From positions 1 to 64,000 of the forward strand of contig JAIELF010000015.1 in the NCBI GenBank assembly GCA_019753235.1: a stretch of 64,000 nt of DNA, read 5' to 3'. Origin of the DNA: a bacterium (GTDB taxonomy: Bacteria; Planctomycetota; Planctomycetia; Kolteriales; Kolteriaceae). The notes beneath the pieces were generated by a model. It was not told the origin of the DNA. It worked only from the letters and a program-made list of their open reading frames with translations, and ran no database searches. The stretch's first letter is position 1; every line of letters starts with the position of its first letter. Positions 36,515 through 44,929 of this stretch are shown piece by piece. Both the position numbers and the translations under genes were made by a program.

Positions 36515-36849
36515 TCACGCCCGACGTCCTGCCACCATCATCTACCGTCGTGGGGCGCTGGAGACAGCGTCCCACTTCCTTTCCTACCCTGCTTGTTTTG
36601 TGCCGTCGTCCCCGCAGGCTGGTTCTCTATTCCTCCTGCTTTTCCTGTTCTGGGTTTTTGGCTTAGCCCGTGCGAATTGCGCATACCTTGTAATCGGTAG
36701 AACTGGAACTCTCTCAGAAGCAAATCGATATCAGATAACAATTTAAGCTCATGGATTGATTGACGCTCTGCGACGCCAATCTTATCCTTGGCCGAGGCGA
36801 ATCGCGGCCGTTCCGGGCCCGCGTTGCCGAACCAGGGGCTCACACCACG
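36515..36849. other. Intergenic region before the alpha/beta hydrolase
   Basis: About 335 bases with T-rich patches near 36625-36665 and an AT-rich stretch near 36716-36746 that could hold the promoter of the next gene. No gene or RNA recognised. Confidence 0.4.
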
Positions 36850-37569
36850 ATGTTAGAGCATGTACGGATCCTGCGAGAAGAAGGGGTCTACCGGAGTCAG
36901 CTTGATGAAGCCGGCCGGATGCCCATGTCTCTTTTTCTCCCACAGGCTTACGAGCCTCGGTATCCGTACCCCCTGATGGTTTTCCTCCACGGGCACGGCG
37001 AGCAAGAGCGTCAATGGATCGATGCCGTCCCCAATCTTTCACGACGGAACTACATCTGCATCGGCCTGCGGGGGGTCCGAACCGTTCAGCGGCCCGATGG
37101 CGAGACTGGTTATAGCTGGGGCGGCGTTCGCCGATGCGACGCGATGATCGAGGAATACGTCCTGGCGGCCGTCCAAGAGACGATGCGGGTTTGTCACGTC
37201 CATTCCGAGCGAATCTTCCTGGCGGGCTTCTGTGAGGGGGCTAGTGTCGCGTACCAGTTGGGGTTCTCGTTTCCTGATAAGTTCGCTGGGATTGTCGCTC
37301 TCAACGGCTGGGTTCCACCGGGCCCGCTCGGGCTCAAACAGGCTGCCCATGAAGACGGCCCAGGTGTCTTCATCGGTCACGGCATGCAAAACCCTCGGGT
37401 TCCGATCGAAAGGGCCCGAGAAGCGTATCAGCTCCTGATGGCCGCGGGCCTGAATGTCTCGCTTCGGCTCTACCCATCCGAGCACTCCCTCTGTCCCATG
37501 ATGCTCCGCGATGTCGATCGCTGGGTCATCAATGAGTGCCATCGCCGATTCGAATCCTCGCCGTTCTAG
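36850..37569 (+). CDS. Alpha/beta hydrolase (carboxylesterase/dienelactone-hydrolase-like) with Cys nucleophile
   Basis: 239-residue cytosolic hydrolase. The oxyanion region is MVFLHGHGE. The nucleophile elbow reads GFCEGAS, giving Cys128 where most carboxylesterases have Ser; dienelactone hydrolases also use Cys at this place. The acid position, usually Asp in HGxxDxxVP, is Asn181 in GHGMQNPRVP. The His is His212 in PSEHSL. Activity may therefore be slow or altered. An upstream in-frame extension starts only at TTG, so ATG 36850 is preferred. It precedes the flagellar genes but no functional link is evident. Confidence 0.75.
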   Translation: MLEHVRILREEGVYRSQLDEAGRMPMSLFLPQAYEPRYPYPLMVFLHGHGEQERQWIDAVPNLSRRNYICIGLRGVRTVQRPDGETGYSWGGVRRCDAMIEEYVLAAVQETMRVCHVHSERIFLAGFCEGASVAYQLGFSFPDKFAGIVALNGWVPPGPLGLKQAAHEDGPGVFIGHGMQNPRVPIERAREAYQLLMAAGLNVSLRLYPSEHSLCPMMLRDVDRWVINECHRRFESSPF

Positions 37570-37759
37570 TCCCGGGCGACTTCCGTCCAGGGATCGGTGC
37601 CGATTCTGCTCCTTTGTCGCTACCTTGCCAACTTGGCCCTCTCCGTGAGCCAGCCGGGGTTGACCTATCTTCGTCGGACTGTTTGAATTTGGCGAAGAGT
37701 GGAGAGTGCGGCAGGTCGTCTGTCGCCGACCTCCTTGGATAGACAGGGAGACGCACCCC

Positions 37760-38209
37760 GTGCCAGGTGACGAAGGGCTGCTGGATCAATCGGAGATTGA
37801 AGCCCTGTTCGGCGGTGCGCCCAGTTCGCCTCCTGCCAGCTCGTCGGCCTCCGGTCCCGCCAATGCCGCCGAGAGGATTGGAAAGGTCGAGGTCTCGGCT
37901 TTTAAGCTAGACGAGATCGGCACCGGACAGCGCAATCCAAATGAGCAAAGCGATGTGAGTCTGATCCTCGACGTGGATTTGAACGTCCGGATCGAGTTGG
38001 GCCGGACACGAATGTACATCGAGGACGTGTTGAGGCTTCGAGAGGGCTCGGTTGTTCCGCTGGAGAAACTGGCCGGCGACCCGGTCGATATCTTCGTCAA
38101 TGGCCGGCTGATGGCCCGCGGCGAAGTCCTTGTTCTCAACGACAACTTCTGTGTTCGTGTTTCGGAAATTCTGGGAGATTCAAAGAGTTCTGGGCCCGAT
38201 CTCGACTGA
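37760..38209 (+). CDS. fliN: Flagellar motor switch protein FliN
   Basis: 149 residues. The N-terminal helix LLDQSEIEALFGG is the FliM/FliN type. The C-terminal SpoA domain is clear: LILDVDLNVRIELGRTRMYIEDVLRLREGSVVPLEKLAGDPVDIFVNGRLMARGEVLVLNDNFCVRVSEI. FliN forms the C-ring base that switches rotation and docks export substrates. The GTG at 37760 has GGGAG nine bases upstream. It opens the export-gene cluster. Confidence 0.93.
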   Translation: MPGDEGLLDQSEIEALFGGAPSSPPASSSASGPANAAERIGKVEVSAFKLDEIGTGQRNPNEQSDVSLILDVDLNVRIELGRTRMYIEDVLRLREGSVVPLEKLAGDPVDIFVNGRLMARGEVLVLNDNFCVRVSEILGDSKSSGPDLD

Positions 38210-38307
38210 CATTCGGTCGACCACGACTCCTTTCAAAGCAGGTTATTGTCGGTCACCAAGGATGGTCCGACTCCTCTTCGCACCGGCGAGATGCAAGGGA
38301 ATGCAAC

Positions 38308-39189
38308 ATGATGAGCTCGGTGCTGGTTGTTTTGCTGCTCGCGCAGGGGGATCCTGCTTCGCCTCGCGAGACCGCCGATTCGTTCGCCACGGATGCCGAC
38401 CAAGTTAATCAGGGTGTTGAAGCCAATCGACCGGCCGCGATCTCTGCCCGACTTCGGCCCGAATACCGCGATGACGACGCATCTCAACGCGCGACGGGTG
38501 ATAATGTCTTGCCCGTGGCTGGGGATCGCCCCGCTTTGGCCAAGCCGCCTACGTTAGTCGAACCCTCTCCCGTGTCCGAGCGGCCTTCCTCGATCAAGCT
38601 CTCGCCCGCAACACGCCGACGGAACCCGGGGCAGGTCGGCCAAACGGAACCAGGGTCATCAACGACGGCCGACAGTCTGTCCGCGGGGCGAAATGTCGCC
38701 TGGTGGGTGACCACCGGTTTAGGGCTCGCGGTCGTGCTGGCGGCCATCTTTCTGGGGGGCCGGGTCGCCCGACGATTTGTGCCCGGGGTGATGGTTGGTG
38801 AATCGACCGGCCCGGTGCACCTGCTGCACCGAACTTTTCTCTCTCCCAAGCATACGGTTTGCCTCGTGAAGTGCGGCGACCGGATTCTGGTCATTGGATT
38901 GACCGGTGATCGGATGCAGACGCTTTCAGAAATCCACGACCCGCAGGAGATCGATTACCTCCGGGGTCAACTCATGCAGATCAGACCCCGATCGACAACA
39001 CAGGCTTTCAAAGACGCCTTCTCTAGTCGAGCACAACTGGCCGAGGCCTCGACGCCCATGACCGATGCCGACGAAATCGATCGTCCCGAGGGCCGCGTAG
39101 CCGGCGAAGGTTCTTCACGCACTTTTGTCGATCAGCTTGCCACGCTCCGCGACCAGATTTCTCGTTGGAAGGCGAGGGCCGGGACATGA
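38308..39189 (+). CDS. fliO: FliO-like flagellar biosynthesis protein
   Basis: 293 residues. A hydrophobic N-terminus, a low-complexity loop, and one clear membrane helix (WWVTTGLGLAVVLAAIFLG) precede a FliO-type domain: VHLLHRTFLSPKHTVCLVKCGDRILVIGLTGDRMQTLSEI. It lies between fliN and fliP, the standard place. FliO assists FliP ring assembly in the export gate. Longer than the usual 100-150 residues because of the periplasmic part. AAGGGA precedes the ATG. It overlaps fliP by four bases. Confidence 0.85.
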   Translation: MMSSVLVVLLLAQGDPASPRETADSFATDADQVNQGVEANRPAAISARLRPEYRDDDASQRATGDNVLPVAGDRPALAKPPTLVEPSPVSERPSSIKLSPATRRRNPGQVGQTEPGSSTTADSLSAGRNVAWWVTTGLGLAVVLAAIFLGGRVARRFVPGVMVGESTGPVHLLHRTFLSPKHTVCLVKCGDRILVIGLTGDRMQTLSEIHDPQEIDYLRGQLMQIRPRSTTQAFKDAFSSRAQLAEASTPMTDADEIDRPEGRVAGEGSSRTFVDQLATLRDQISRWKARAGT

Positions 39190-40073
39190 GCCGGGCAGGC
39201 GGTCGATTCAACGTCATGGCGGGCGGGCTTGCCCCAGCATTCATCGTTACGATTCTTTTGATGCCGAGCGCCGCGATCGCGCAAGACTTGCTTCAGCCCG
39301 TGGAACAACTGGACAACAATGCCCCTGCGGGTGACCTAGGTCAGCAACTGGCGCGCATCGAGCCTCCTCAGCTCGATCAATGGTTCGGCCCCGATCGCAT
39401 TACCAACACCATGTCGCTCTTTCTGCTGTTGAGCGTTCTGACGTTGGCGCCAGCGATTGTCATCATGACAACATCGTTCGTGCGGATCGTGATTGTTCTG
39501 AGTATCACTCGCCAAGCGCTCGGCACGCAGACTTTGCCTCCCAACATGGTGTTGACGACGCTGGCACTCTTCATGACCTACTTCGTCATGAATCCGACGT
39601 TGACGGCGATGTATGAGAACGGAATCAAGCCTTACTCCGAGGGAAGAATCGATGCCAATGCCCTTGTGAAGCAGACGCTGCAACCAATCCGCGACTACAT
39701 GGCCACGCAGATCGAAATGACCAAGAATGCGGACGACGTTTATCTCTTTGCGGAGTTCAGCAATGATGTCGACGTCGAAAAAATCACCTCTTACGATGAT
39801 GTTCCGCTCAACGTCCTGTTGCCGGCGTACATCCTTAGCGAGCTTCGCACCGCGTTCATGATCGGCTTTCAGCTCTTCTTACCGTTCCTCGTGATCGACA
39901 TGGCTATCTCATCGATTCTCGTCAGCATGGGGATGATGATGTTGCCGCCGGTCTTGATCAGTTTGCCTTTCAAGCTCCTCCTTTTTGTGTTGGTCGATGG
40001 TTGGACTCTCATCGCGCAGATGTTGTTGACGAGTTTTGATCCCGAGCTTCTCTCGCGGATGTCGGCGGGTTAG
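39186..40073 (+). CDS. fliP: Flagellar export gate protein FliP
   Basis: 295 residues. Signal peptide followed by four membrane helices typical of FliP: LSVLTLAPAIVIMTTSFVRIVIVLSITRQALGT, then LALFMTYFVM, IGFQLFLPFLVIDMAISSILVSMGMMMLPP and LPFKLLLFVLVDGW. FliP builds the core of the export channel with FliQ and FliR. The ATG at 39186 overlaps the fliO stop (ATGA). Confidence 0.95.
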   Translation: MSRAGGRFNVMAGGLAPAFIVTILLMPSAAIAQDLLQPVEQLDNNAPAGDLGQQLARIEPPQLDQWFGPDRITNTMSLFLLLSVLTLAPAIVIMTTSFVRIVIVLSITRQALGTQTLPPNMVLTTLALFMTYFVMNPTLTAMYENGIKPYSEGRIDANALVKQTLQPIRDYMATQIEMTKNADDVYLFAEFSNDVDVEKITSYDDVPLNVLLPAYILSELRTAFMIGFQLFLPFLVIDMAISSILVSMGMMMLPPVLISLPFKLLLFVLVDGWTLIAQMLLTSFDPELLSRMSAG

Positions 40074-40101
40074 CTCCCCTTGATCTGAAGGAAGGTCATC
40101 G

Positions 40102-40368
40102 ATGGATCTGGACACCGTCAGCGAGCTAGGTCGTCAGGCGCTCTACATCACCGTTCTGGTATCGATGCCTGCTATGGTGACAGGTATGGTGATTGGCTTG
40201 ATCATCTCGGTCTTGCAGTCGATCACGAGCGTTCAAGAGCAAACGCTTTCTTTCGTGCCGAAGATCTTGGCGACGTTGGTCGTGACGATTGCCGCCCTCC
40301 CTTGGATGTTGGCATTGGTGATGGAGTACACCGAGCAGCTTTTTCTTTCGATTCCGATGCGGTTTTAA
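40102..40368 (+). CDS. fliQ: Flagellar export gate protein FliQ
   Basis: 88 residues with two membrane helices, LYITVLVSMPAMVTGMVIGLIISVLQ and ILATLVVTIAALPWMLALVMEY, joined by SITSVQEQTLSFVPK. This is the standard FliQ pattern. GAAGGAAGG precedes the ATG. Located 28 bases after fliP and 12 before fliR, in one operon. Confidence 0.95.
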   Translation: MDLDTVSELGRQALYITVLVSMPAMVTGMVIGLIISVLQSITSVQEQTLSFVPKILATLVVTIAALPWMLALVMEYTEQLFLSIPMRF

Positions 40369-40380
40369 GGAGGCAATCCG

Positions 40381-41214
40381 ATGACGGCCTCGGCACTTGA
40401 AGAATATCTCTCGCTGGAAGTTGTCTCCCTTTTTCTCGTCTTCATGAGGATCTACGGCTTGGTTTTGTTCATGCCGATCTTTTCTTCGCAGACACTTCCG
40501 GTGACGTTTCGGTTCTATCTGGTCTTTGCCATCTCGATTTTGTTGGTGCCGACGGTTTCGCCGCCTGTTGCGTTCGCATCGTCAACGATGGTGTCGATGG
40601 GTGTCACGATGATGGGTGAGTTGGCAGTGGGGGCAGTGATTGGCTCTCTGGTTCACTTTGTTTTCTCGGCGCTTCAGTTGGCCGGGCAAGTCGCGGGAAC
40701 GCAGCTTGGTTTGGCGCTGGCCGGTATCAGTAATCCACAGTTCGACGATCAGGCCGCCACGACCTCGGTCGTTTACGCCACCATTGCCTCGTTGGCGTTC
40801 TTCATTACCGGGCTCGATCGCGAAGTCTTTCGGATTCTGCTCGACACGTTTCAAGTGATTCCGCTCGGTCAGGTGGCGGTGGAGGATTCGCTTCTTCCCT
40901 TCGTGCTGTCGGTGTTTGGACAGAGCATGATCTTGGCGGTTCGCATTGCGGCCCCGGTGACGATCGCGCTCTTTCTAGCAGAACTAGCGATGGCGTTCGT
41001 CGGCCGGACAGTGCCGCAATTGAACATTCTTTCCATCGGCTTTTCGGTACGCATCATGTTGGGGTTGATGTTGACGCTGGCGGGTCTTTCCGAGGTGGGG
41101 GACATTTTCTGTGATTATCTGGTCGATGCCATGGCGCAAGTGACCGACACGCTGGATCAGTGGCTAAGCATTCCTTCTTCGGTCGAGCCGGCAATCACCA
41201 ATTTGGTTAGGTAG
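40381..41214 (+). CDS. fliR: Flagellar export gate protein FliR
   Basis: 277-residue membrane protein with the FliR pattern: LVFMRIYGLVLFMPIF at the start, GELAVGAVIGSLVHFVFSALQLAGQVAGTQLGLA in the middle, and LAMAFVGRTVPQLNILSIGFSVRIMLGLMLTL towards the end. FliR forms the export gate with FliP and FliQ. TAAGGAGG precedes the ATG. Confidence 0.95.
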   Translation: MTASALEEYLSLEVVSLFLVFMRIYGLVLFMPIFSSQTLPVTFRFYLVFAISILLVPTVSPPVAFASSTMVSMGVTMMGELAVGAVIGSLVHFVFSALQLAGQVAGTQLGLALAGISNPQFDDQAATTSVVYATIASLAFFITGLDREVFRILLDTFQVIPLGQVAVEDSLLPFVLSVFGQSMILAVRIAAPVTIALFLAELAMAFVGRTVPQLNILSIGFSVRIMLGLMLTLAGLSEVGDIFCDYLVDAMAQVTDTLDQWLSIPSSVEPAITNLVR

Positions 41215-41222
41215 CAAAACAG

Positions 41223-42302
41223 ATGGCTGAGGATGTTGGCGAAAAGACCGAGCCCGCCAGTCAGCGCCGCATGGAACAGGCGGTGCAGAAGGGACAGTTC
41301 GCCATCAGCCGGGATCTGGCGAGCACGCTGATCCTTTTTGTTGCCATTATCGGATTTCAGAATTTTGGGATGGGGATGGTCTCCTTCAGCGTGCAAATCA
41401 TTCGCTACTGTCTTTCGGAACCTTGGAGTGATCTGGATATTCCGCGGGTTCGCATCGAGATGACCAAGCTGGCAATCGTCTCGGCGGAGGCTCTTTGGCC
41501 TTGGACGGCGCTCGTGATGCTTGCCGCACTGGCCGCCAATTACGCACAGACAGGCGGGATTCATTTCGCCTCGGATAAGTCTTACTTTGATTTGGAGCGT
41601 CTGAATCCACTCGCGGGGCTGCAGCGAATATTTTCCACGCGAGGATTGATCAAGACCGTCTTCGATGTCGCCAAGGTTAGCGTCATCGGCATCCTGGCGT
41701 ACATGTTCCTGGCCGATCGGATTCCGCAACTGGCGATGTCGACCCGGCTTCCGTTTCCGGAATTGGCGGCGTTCGCATTCTCGGAATCTCTGTATTTCTC
41801 CTACTACATGGCTTCGGTGCTGCTTGCTTTGGCGGTGGCGGACTTTCTGTATCAGCGGTTTCAGTTTGGCGAAGACATGAAGATGACCAAGCAAGAGATC
41901 AAGGAAGAGGCCAAGGACTTCGAAGGGAGTCCCGAGATCAAAAGTCGACGACGAACGCTGCAACTTCAAATGGCTCGTCAGCGAATGATGAAGGATTTGC
42001 CCGAAGCCGAGGTTGTCATCACGAACCCGACGGAACTGGCGGTCGCTCTCAAGTACAAGGTCGGCCAGATGGATGCTCCGGTGGTGGTGGCGATGGGAGC
42101 AGGAGTGTTCGCTCGGCGGATTCGAGAATTGGCGGCAGAGTATCGCATCCCCATCATTGAGAATCGGCCGCTGGCGCAATTGCTTTTTCATCATGCCGAG
42201 GTCGGTCGCGTGATCCCCGAGAACACATTTCTCGCCGTCGCGGAGATCATGGCGTACGTCTATCAACTCACTCGCCGGGCGGTTCCCCCTCGACCTCGTT
42301 AG
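41223..42302 (+). CDS. flhB: Flagellar export switch protein FlhB, with NPTE in place of NPTH
   Basis: 359 residues. Four membrane helices, then the cytosolic autocleavage domain. KMTKQEIKEEAKDFEGSPEIKSRRR is the family signature. The autocleavage site, normally Asn-Pro-Thr-His, is Asn268-Pro-Thr-Glu271. The remainder, LAVALKYKVGQMDAPVVVAMGAG and IPIIENRPLAQLLF, fits FlhB. FlhB switches export specificity from rod/hook to filament proteins after self-cleavage between Asn and Pro. It is the last gene of the cluster; flhA is not in the window. Confidence 0.93.
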   Translation: MAEDVGEKTEPASQRRMEQAVQKGQFAISRDLASTLILFVAIIGFQNFGMGMVSFSVQIIRYCLSEPWSDLDIPRVRIEMTKLAIVSAEALWPWTALVMLAALAANYAQTGGIHFASDKSYFDLERLNPLAGLQRIFSTRGLIKTVFDVAKVSVIGILAYMFLADRIPQLAMSTRLPFPELAAFAFSESLYFSYYMASVLLALAVADFLYQRFQFGEDMKMTKQEIKEEAKDFEGSPEIKSRRRTLQLQMARQRMMKDLPEAEVVITNPTELAVALKYKVGQMDAPVVVAMGAGVFARRIRELAAEYRIPIIENRPLAQLLFHHAEVGRVIPENTFLAVAEIMAYVYQLTRRAVPPRPR

Positions 42303-42312
42303 GCGCAAAAAA

Positions 42313-42342
42313 AGACGGGCGCCGTTCTCGGGTCGCCCGTCT
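42313..42342 (-). terminator. Rho-independent terminator of the Pro-rich lipoprotein gene
   Basis: Nine-base arms (42313-42321, 42334-42342) around a 12-base loop. Read on the minus strand the stem is followed by seven T, so it terminates the gene at 42373-43518. On the plus strand the stem is followed by CAAAAAA, so it is not a canonical terminator for flhB. Confidence 0.85.
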
Positions 42343-42372
42343 CAAAAAAGATCCGCGAAGTTTGCGCTTCGC

Positions 42373-43518
42373 CTACTTCTTTTCAGGAGCAGGGGGCACG
42401 GCGTCGGCAGGCTTGGCTTCGTCAGCCGTCGCCTCGGCGGGCTTGGCTTCTTCCTTCGGGACCGGGAAGGGAGAATTCATCGCCTTGTCCCAAATCACGC
42501 GAATGTACTCGTCGAAGCGAGCATCAGTATCCACCGACGCCAAAAGCGTCGCGCCGAAGCCCAGGCCGATCATCAGGCCGCGAAACCGGTCGACGCGCTT
42601 CTTGCCTTCTTCGGTCCCGTCATCGACAGGAATCATCGCCAGTGCCGATCTTGCTTGTTCCAGTCCGCTTGTCCAATTGTCCTGCAGAATCCTCGGGATC
42701 CACTTTCCTTCGTGCTTCACGAATTCTGCTTCGATGGGGTCGCGTCCTTCGATTTCGATCTTGACCACCTGAGCACTGTCGTCGCCCGAGATCTTCGTCG
42801 CCTTGACATTCTTGAGCGATTGAATGAGCTCGATCGCCTCACCGAGTTCCGGCATCGGAAGAGCGCTCGCTAAGGTGGGGATTTGATCCATCACGCGCGG
42901 GCCGGTCTCGGCCAAGGCGCGGGGGAAGTCGATCTTTTGTAGCTCTTGAATGTCGTACATTTCGCTGTCGAGAAATGCTTCGCCGACCGCGACTGCAGGA
43001 TCCCAAACCTTCTCCAGCGTGGCTCGGTCCAGAGGAAGATGGTCCATAATTGGATGACGAAAGAATTTATCCTTGTGCTTTCGCAGAGTAAAGACCATCA
43101 GTTGCACGTTTGACGTGAGTTGGTTGTAAACCTTGCCGTCGACCTTCGCGACGAAGTCCGTCATCAACGTCTTGATGTCGTTCTGGTACGGGGTGGGAAG
43201 CATTTCCCAAAGAACCTGATACTTCTTGTCGGCAACGGCTTGGCCGAACTGAACGACGAGCTGCTCGGGTTCGTTGGCTGAGAGAACAGTCTCGGCAGCG
43301 TGCCGCTCGGGGCGCGGCCGACGGTCCATCGCCTGCTTGAGTTCTTTCGCTTCGGGGCTGAGTTCCGGTTCGGGCGGCGGAGGAGGGAGCGGGGGAGGGG
43401 GCGCGACCGCCGCAGCCGGGATCGTTGGTTCTGGAGGAGGAGCGGGCGTATTCGCTCCGCATCCAACCAAGTAAAGGCTGCCAAGCACCAAGGCCGAACA
43501 ACCGACGAACTTTCGCAT
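42373..43518 (-). CDS. Lipoprotein of unknown function with Pro-rich N-terminus
   Basis: 381 residues. The lipobox is YLVGC. A Pro-rich stretch (about 26-55, with runs of five or more Pro) follows, and an Ala/Lys/Glu/Pro-rich tail ends the protein. The central 250 residues are helical with KYQVLWEMLPTPYQND and LVVQFGQAVADKK, a region reminiscent of small stalk-bound protein-quality domains but without a confident family. It has its own terminator at 42313. Expected at the cell envelope. Confidence 0.65.
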   Translation of the reverse strand: MRKFVGCSALVLGSLYLVGCGANTPAPPPEPTIPAAAVAPPPPLPPPPPEPELSPEAKELKQAMDRRPRPERHAAETVLSANEPEQLVVQFGQAVADKKYQVLWEMLPTPYQNDIKTLMTDFVAKVDGKVYNQLTSNVQLMVFTLRKHKDKFFRHPIMDHLPLDRATLEKVWDPAVAVGEAFLDSEMYDIQELQKIDFPRALAETGPRVMDQIPTLASALPMPELGEAIELIQSLKNVKATKISGDDSAQVVKIEIEGRDPIEAEFVKHEGKWIPRILQDNWTSGLEQARSALAMIPVDDGTEEGKKRVDRFRGLMIGLGFGATLLASVDTDARFDEYIRVIWDKAMNSPFPVPKEEAKPAEATADEAKPADAVPPAPEKK

Positions 43519-43885
43519 GATCGAGGATCCCCTGCTTTCTTTGCGGGCTGGCCTGTCGAGGCGAAACCATCCTTGCCGGGTTCGCCCCGGGGCCTACCAA
43601 CCAGGCAAGATCATCTGACAAAACAGCTACCCGCTTGCACCCTCATCGTAGTTGACCCGGCAGGGCAATTCCAACAAACCTCCCAGGTCCTTGTCCATCC
43701 TTTCGATCGGTCGGCGCCGCTCCAGCTTCCTTTTTCCCGGAAATCTTCATCGCACGAGGTGTAGGACGGACTTTTGATGATGACTCCTAGAATGTCTCAC
43801 AGGACGCTGCTCCGACAGGTGTCGGCTGGCGATAGCAGACCGATCTTTTCTGCCGTGCCGGTTCGAGAACAAAGGGTCGATCTCT
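43519..43885. other. Intergenic region between divergent lipoprotein and moxR genes
   Basis: About 370 bases holding the promoters of both genes. AAAGGG near 43871 serves the GTG start of moxR. No RNA gene, repeat or clear promoter box recognised. Confidence 0.4.
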
Positions 43886-44908
43886 GTGGCTGACCGAATC
43901 AATGAACTCCTCGAACAGTTTGCCGACGTTCGAAAAAAGATGCTCGATGAGCTTTCGAAATCAATCATCGGCCAGCGCGAGGTGATCGATCAGATCCTTG
44001 CCGCCATCTTCACACGCGGGCACTGCTTGATGGTCGGTGTCCCGGGCCTGGCGAAAACCCTCATCGTTAGCAGCTTGAGCCGAATCCTCGATCTTCCCTA
44101 TCGACGAATTCAGTTCACGCCCGACCTGATGCCGACCGACATTCTGGGGACTTATGTTCTCGATGAAACCGAGCCCGGCCGCCGCAACTTTCGATTCGTG
44201 AAAGGGCCGATCTTCGCCAGCTTGGTCTTGGCGGATGAAATCAATCGAACACCTCCCAAGACGCAGGCGGCCATGCTGCAAGCCATGCAAGAGCGAGAGA
44301 TCTCCGCGGGTCAGACGACTTATCCCTTGCCCGATCCTTTCTTCGTGATCGCCACGCAGAACCCGATCGAGCAGGAGGGAACGTATCCTCTTCCGGAAGC
44401 CCAGCTTGATCGCTTCATGTTCAACGTGGTCGTCGACTATCCCTCTCTTAAAGAAGAGGAACAGATTCTCTCGGCGACCACCAAGGGGGATAAGCCGGAG
44501 CTTCAGGGGATCCTCTCGAGCAAGGCCATTTTGAATTTGCAGAAGTTGGTCGAAAGTGTTCCCGCCAGCGATCACATCATCAAGTACGTCGCGCGATTGG
44601 TGCGAGCGACCCGACCACAGGACCCGTCGGCCCCCGAAATCACCAAGCAGATGATCGATTGGGGAGCGGGCCCCCGCGCGGGTCAGAGTTTGATACTCGG
44701 TGGAAAAGCAATGGCGGCGATGGATGGACGATTCAGTGTGGCGATCGACGATATTCGCAAGGTTGCCGTCCCCGTTCTTCGGCATCGGCTGAGCACGAAT
44801 TTTCAAGCGTCCGCGGAGGGTGTTTCCACCGATCAAATCATCCAAAAGCTTCTCGACAATGTCCCCGAGCCTGACCTGCCGAAGTACGAACGCCCGCGGA
44901 AAGCATAG
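43886..44908 (+). CDS. MoxR-family AAA+ ATPase
   Basis: 340 residues. Walker A is GVPGLAKT near residues 52-59, Walker B LVLADEINR, sensor 1 VIATQNPIEQEGTYPLPEAQLDRF. These are the hallmarks of MoxR chaperone-like ATPases, which act on VWA or DUF58 partner proteins in enzyme maturation or envelope stress. The start is GTG 43886. Partners usually follow in the same operon, but here the next gene is convergent hisD, so this copy stands alone. Confidence 0.92.
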   Translation: MADRINELLEQFADVRKKMLDELSKSIIGQREVIDQILAAIFTRGHCLMVGVPGLAKTLIVSSLSRILDLPYRRIQFTPDLMPTDILGTYVLDETEPGRRNFRFVKGPIFASLVLADEINRTPPKTQAAMLQAMQEREISAGQTTYPLPDPFFVIATQNPIEQEGTYPLPEAQLDRFMFNVVVDYPSLKEEEQILSATTKGDKPELQGILSSKAILNLQKLVESVPASDHIIKYVARLVRATRPQDPSAPEITKQMIDWGAGPRAGQSLILGGKAMAAMDGRFSVAIDDIRKVAVPVLRHRLSTNFQASAEGVSTDQIIQKLLDNVPEPDLPKYERPRKA

Positions 44909-44929
44909 TTTTCGTGTTTCGATTCGACG

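Noticed and set aside
42303..42372. Hairpin as flhB terminator
   Set aside because: The T-run is only on the minus strand; it serves the opposing lipoprotein gene.
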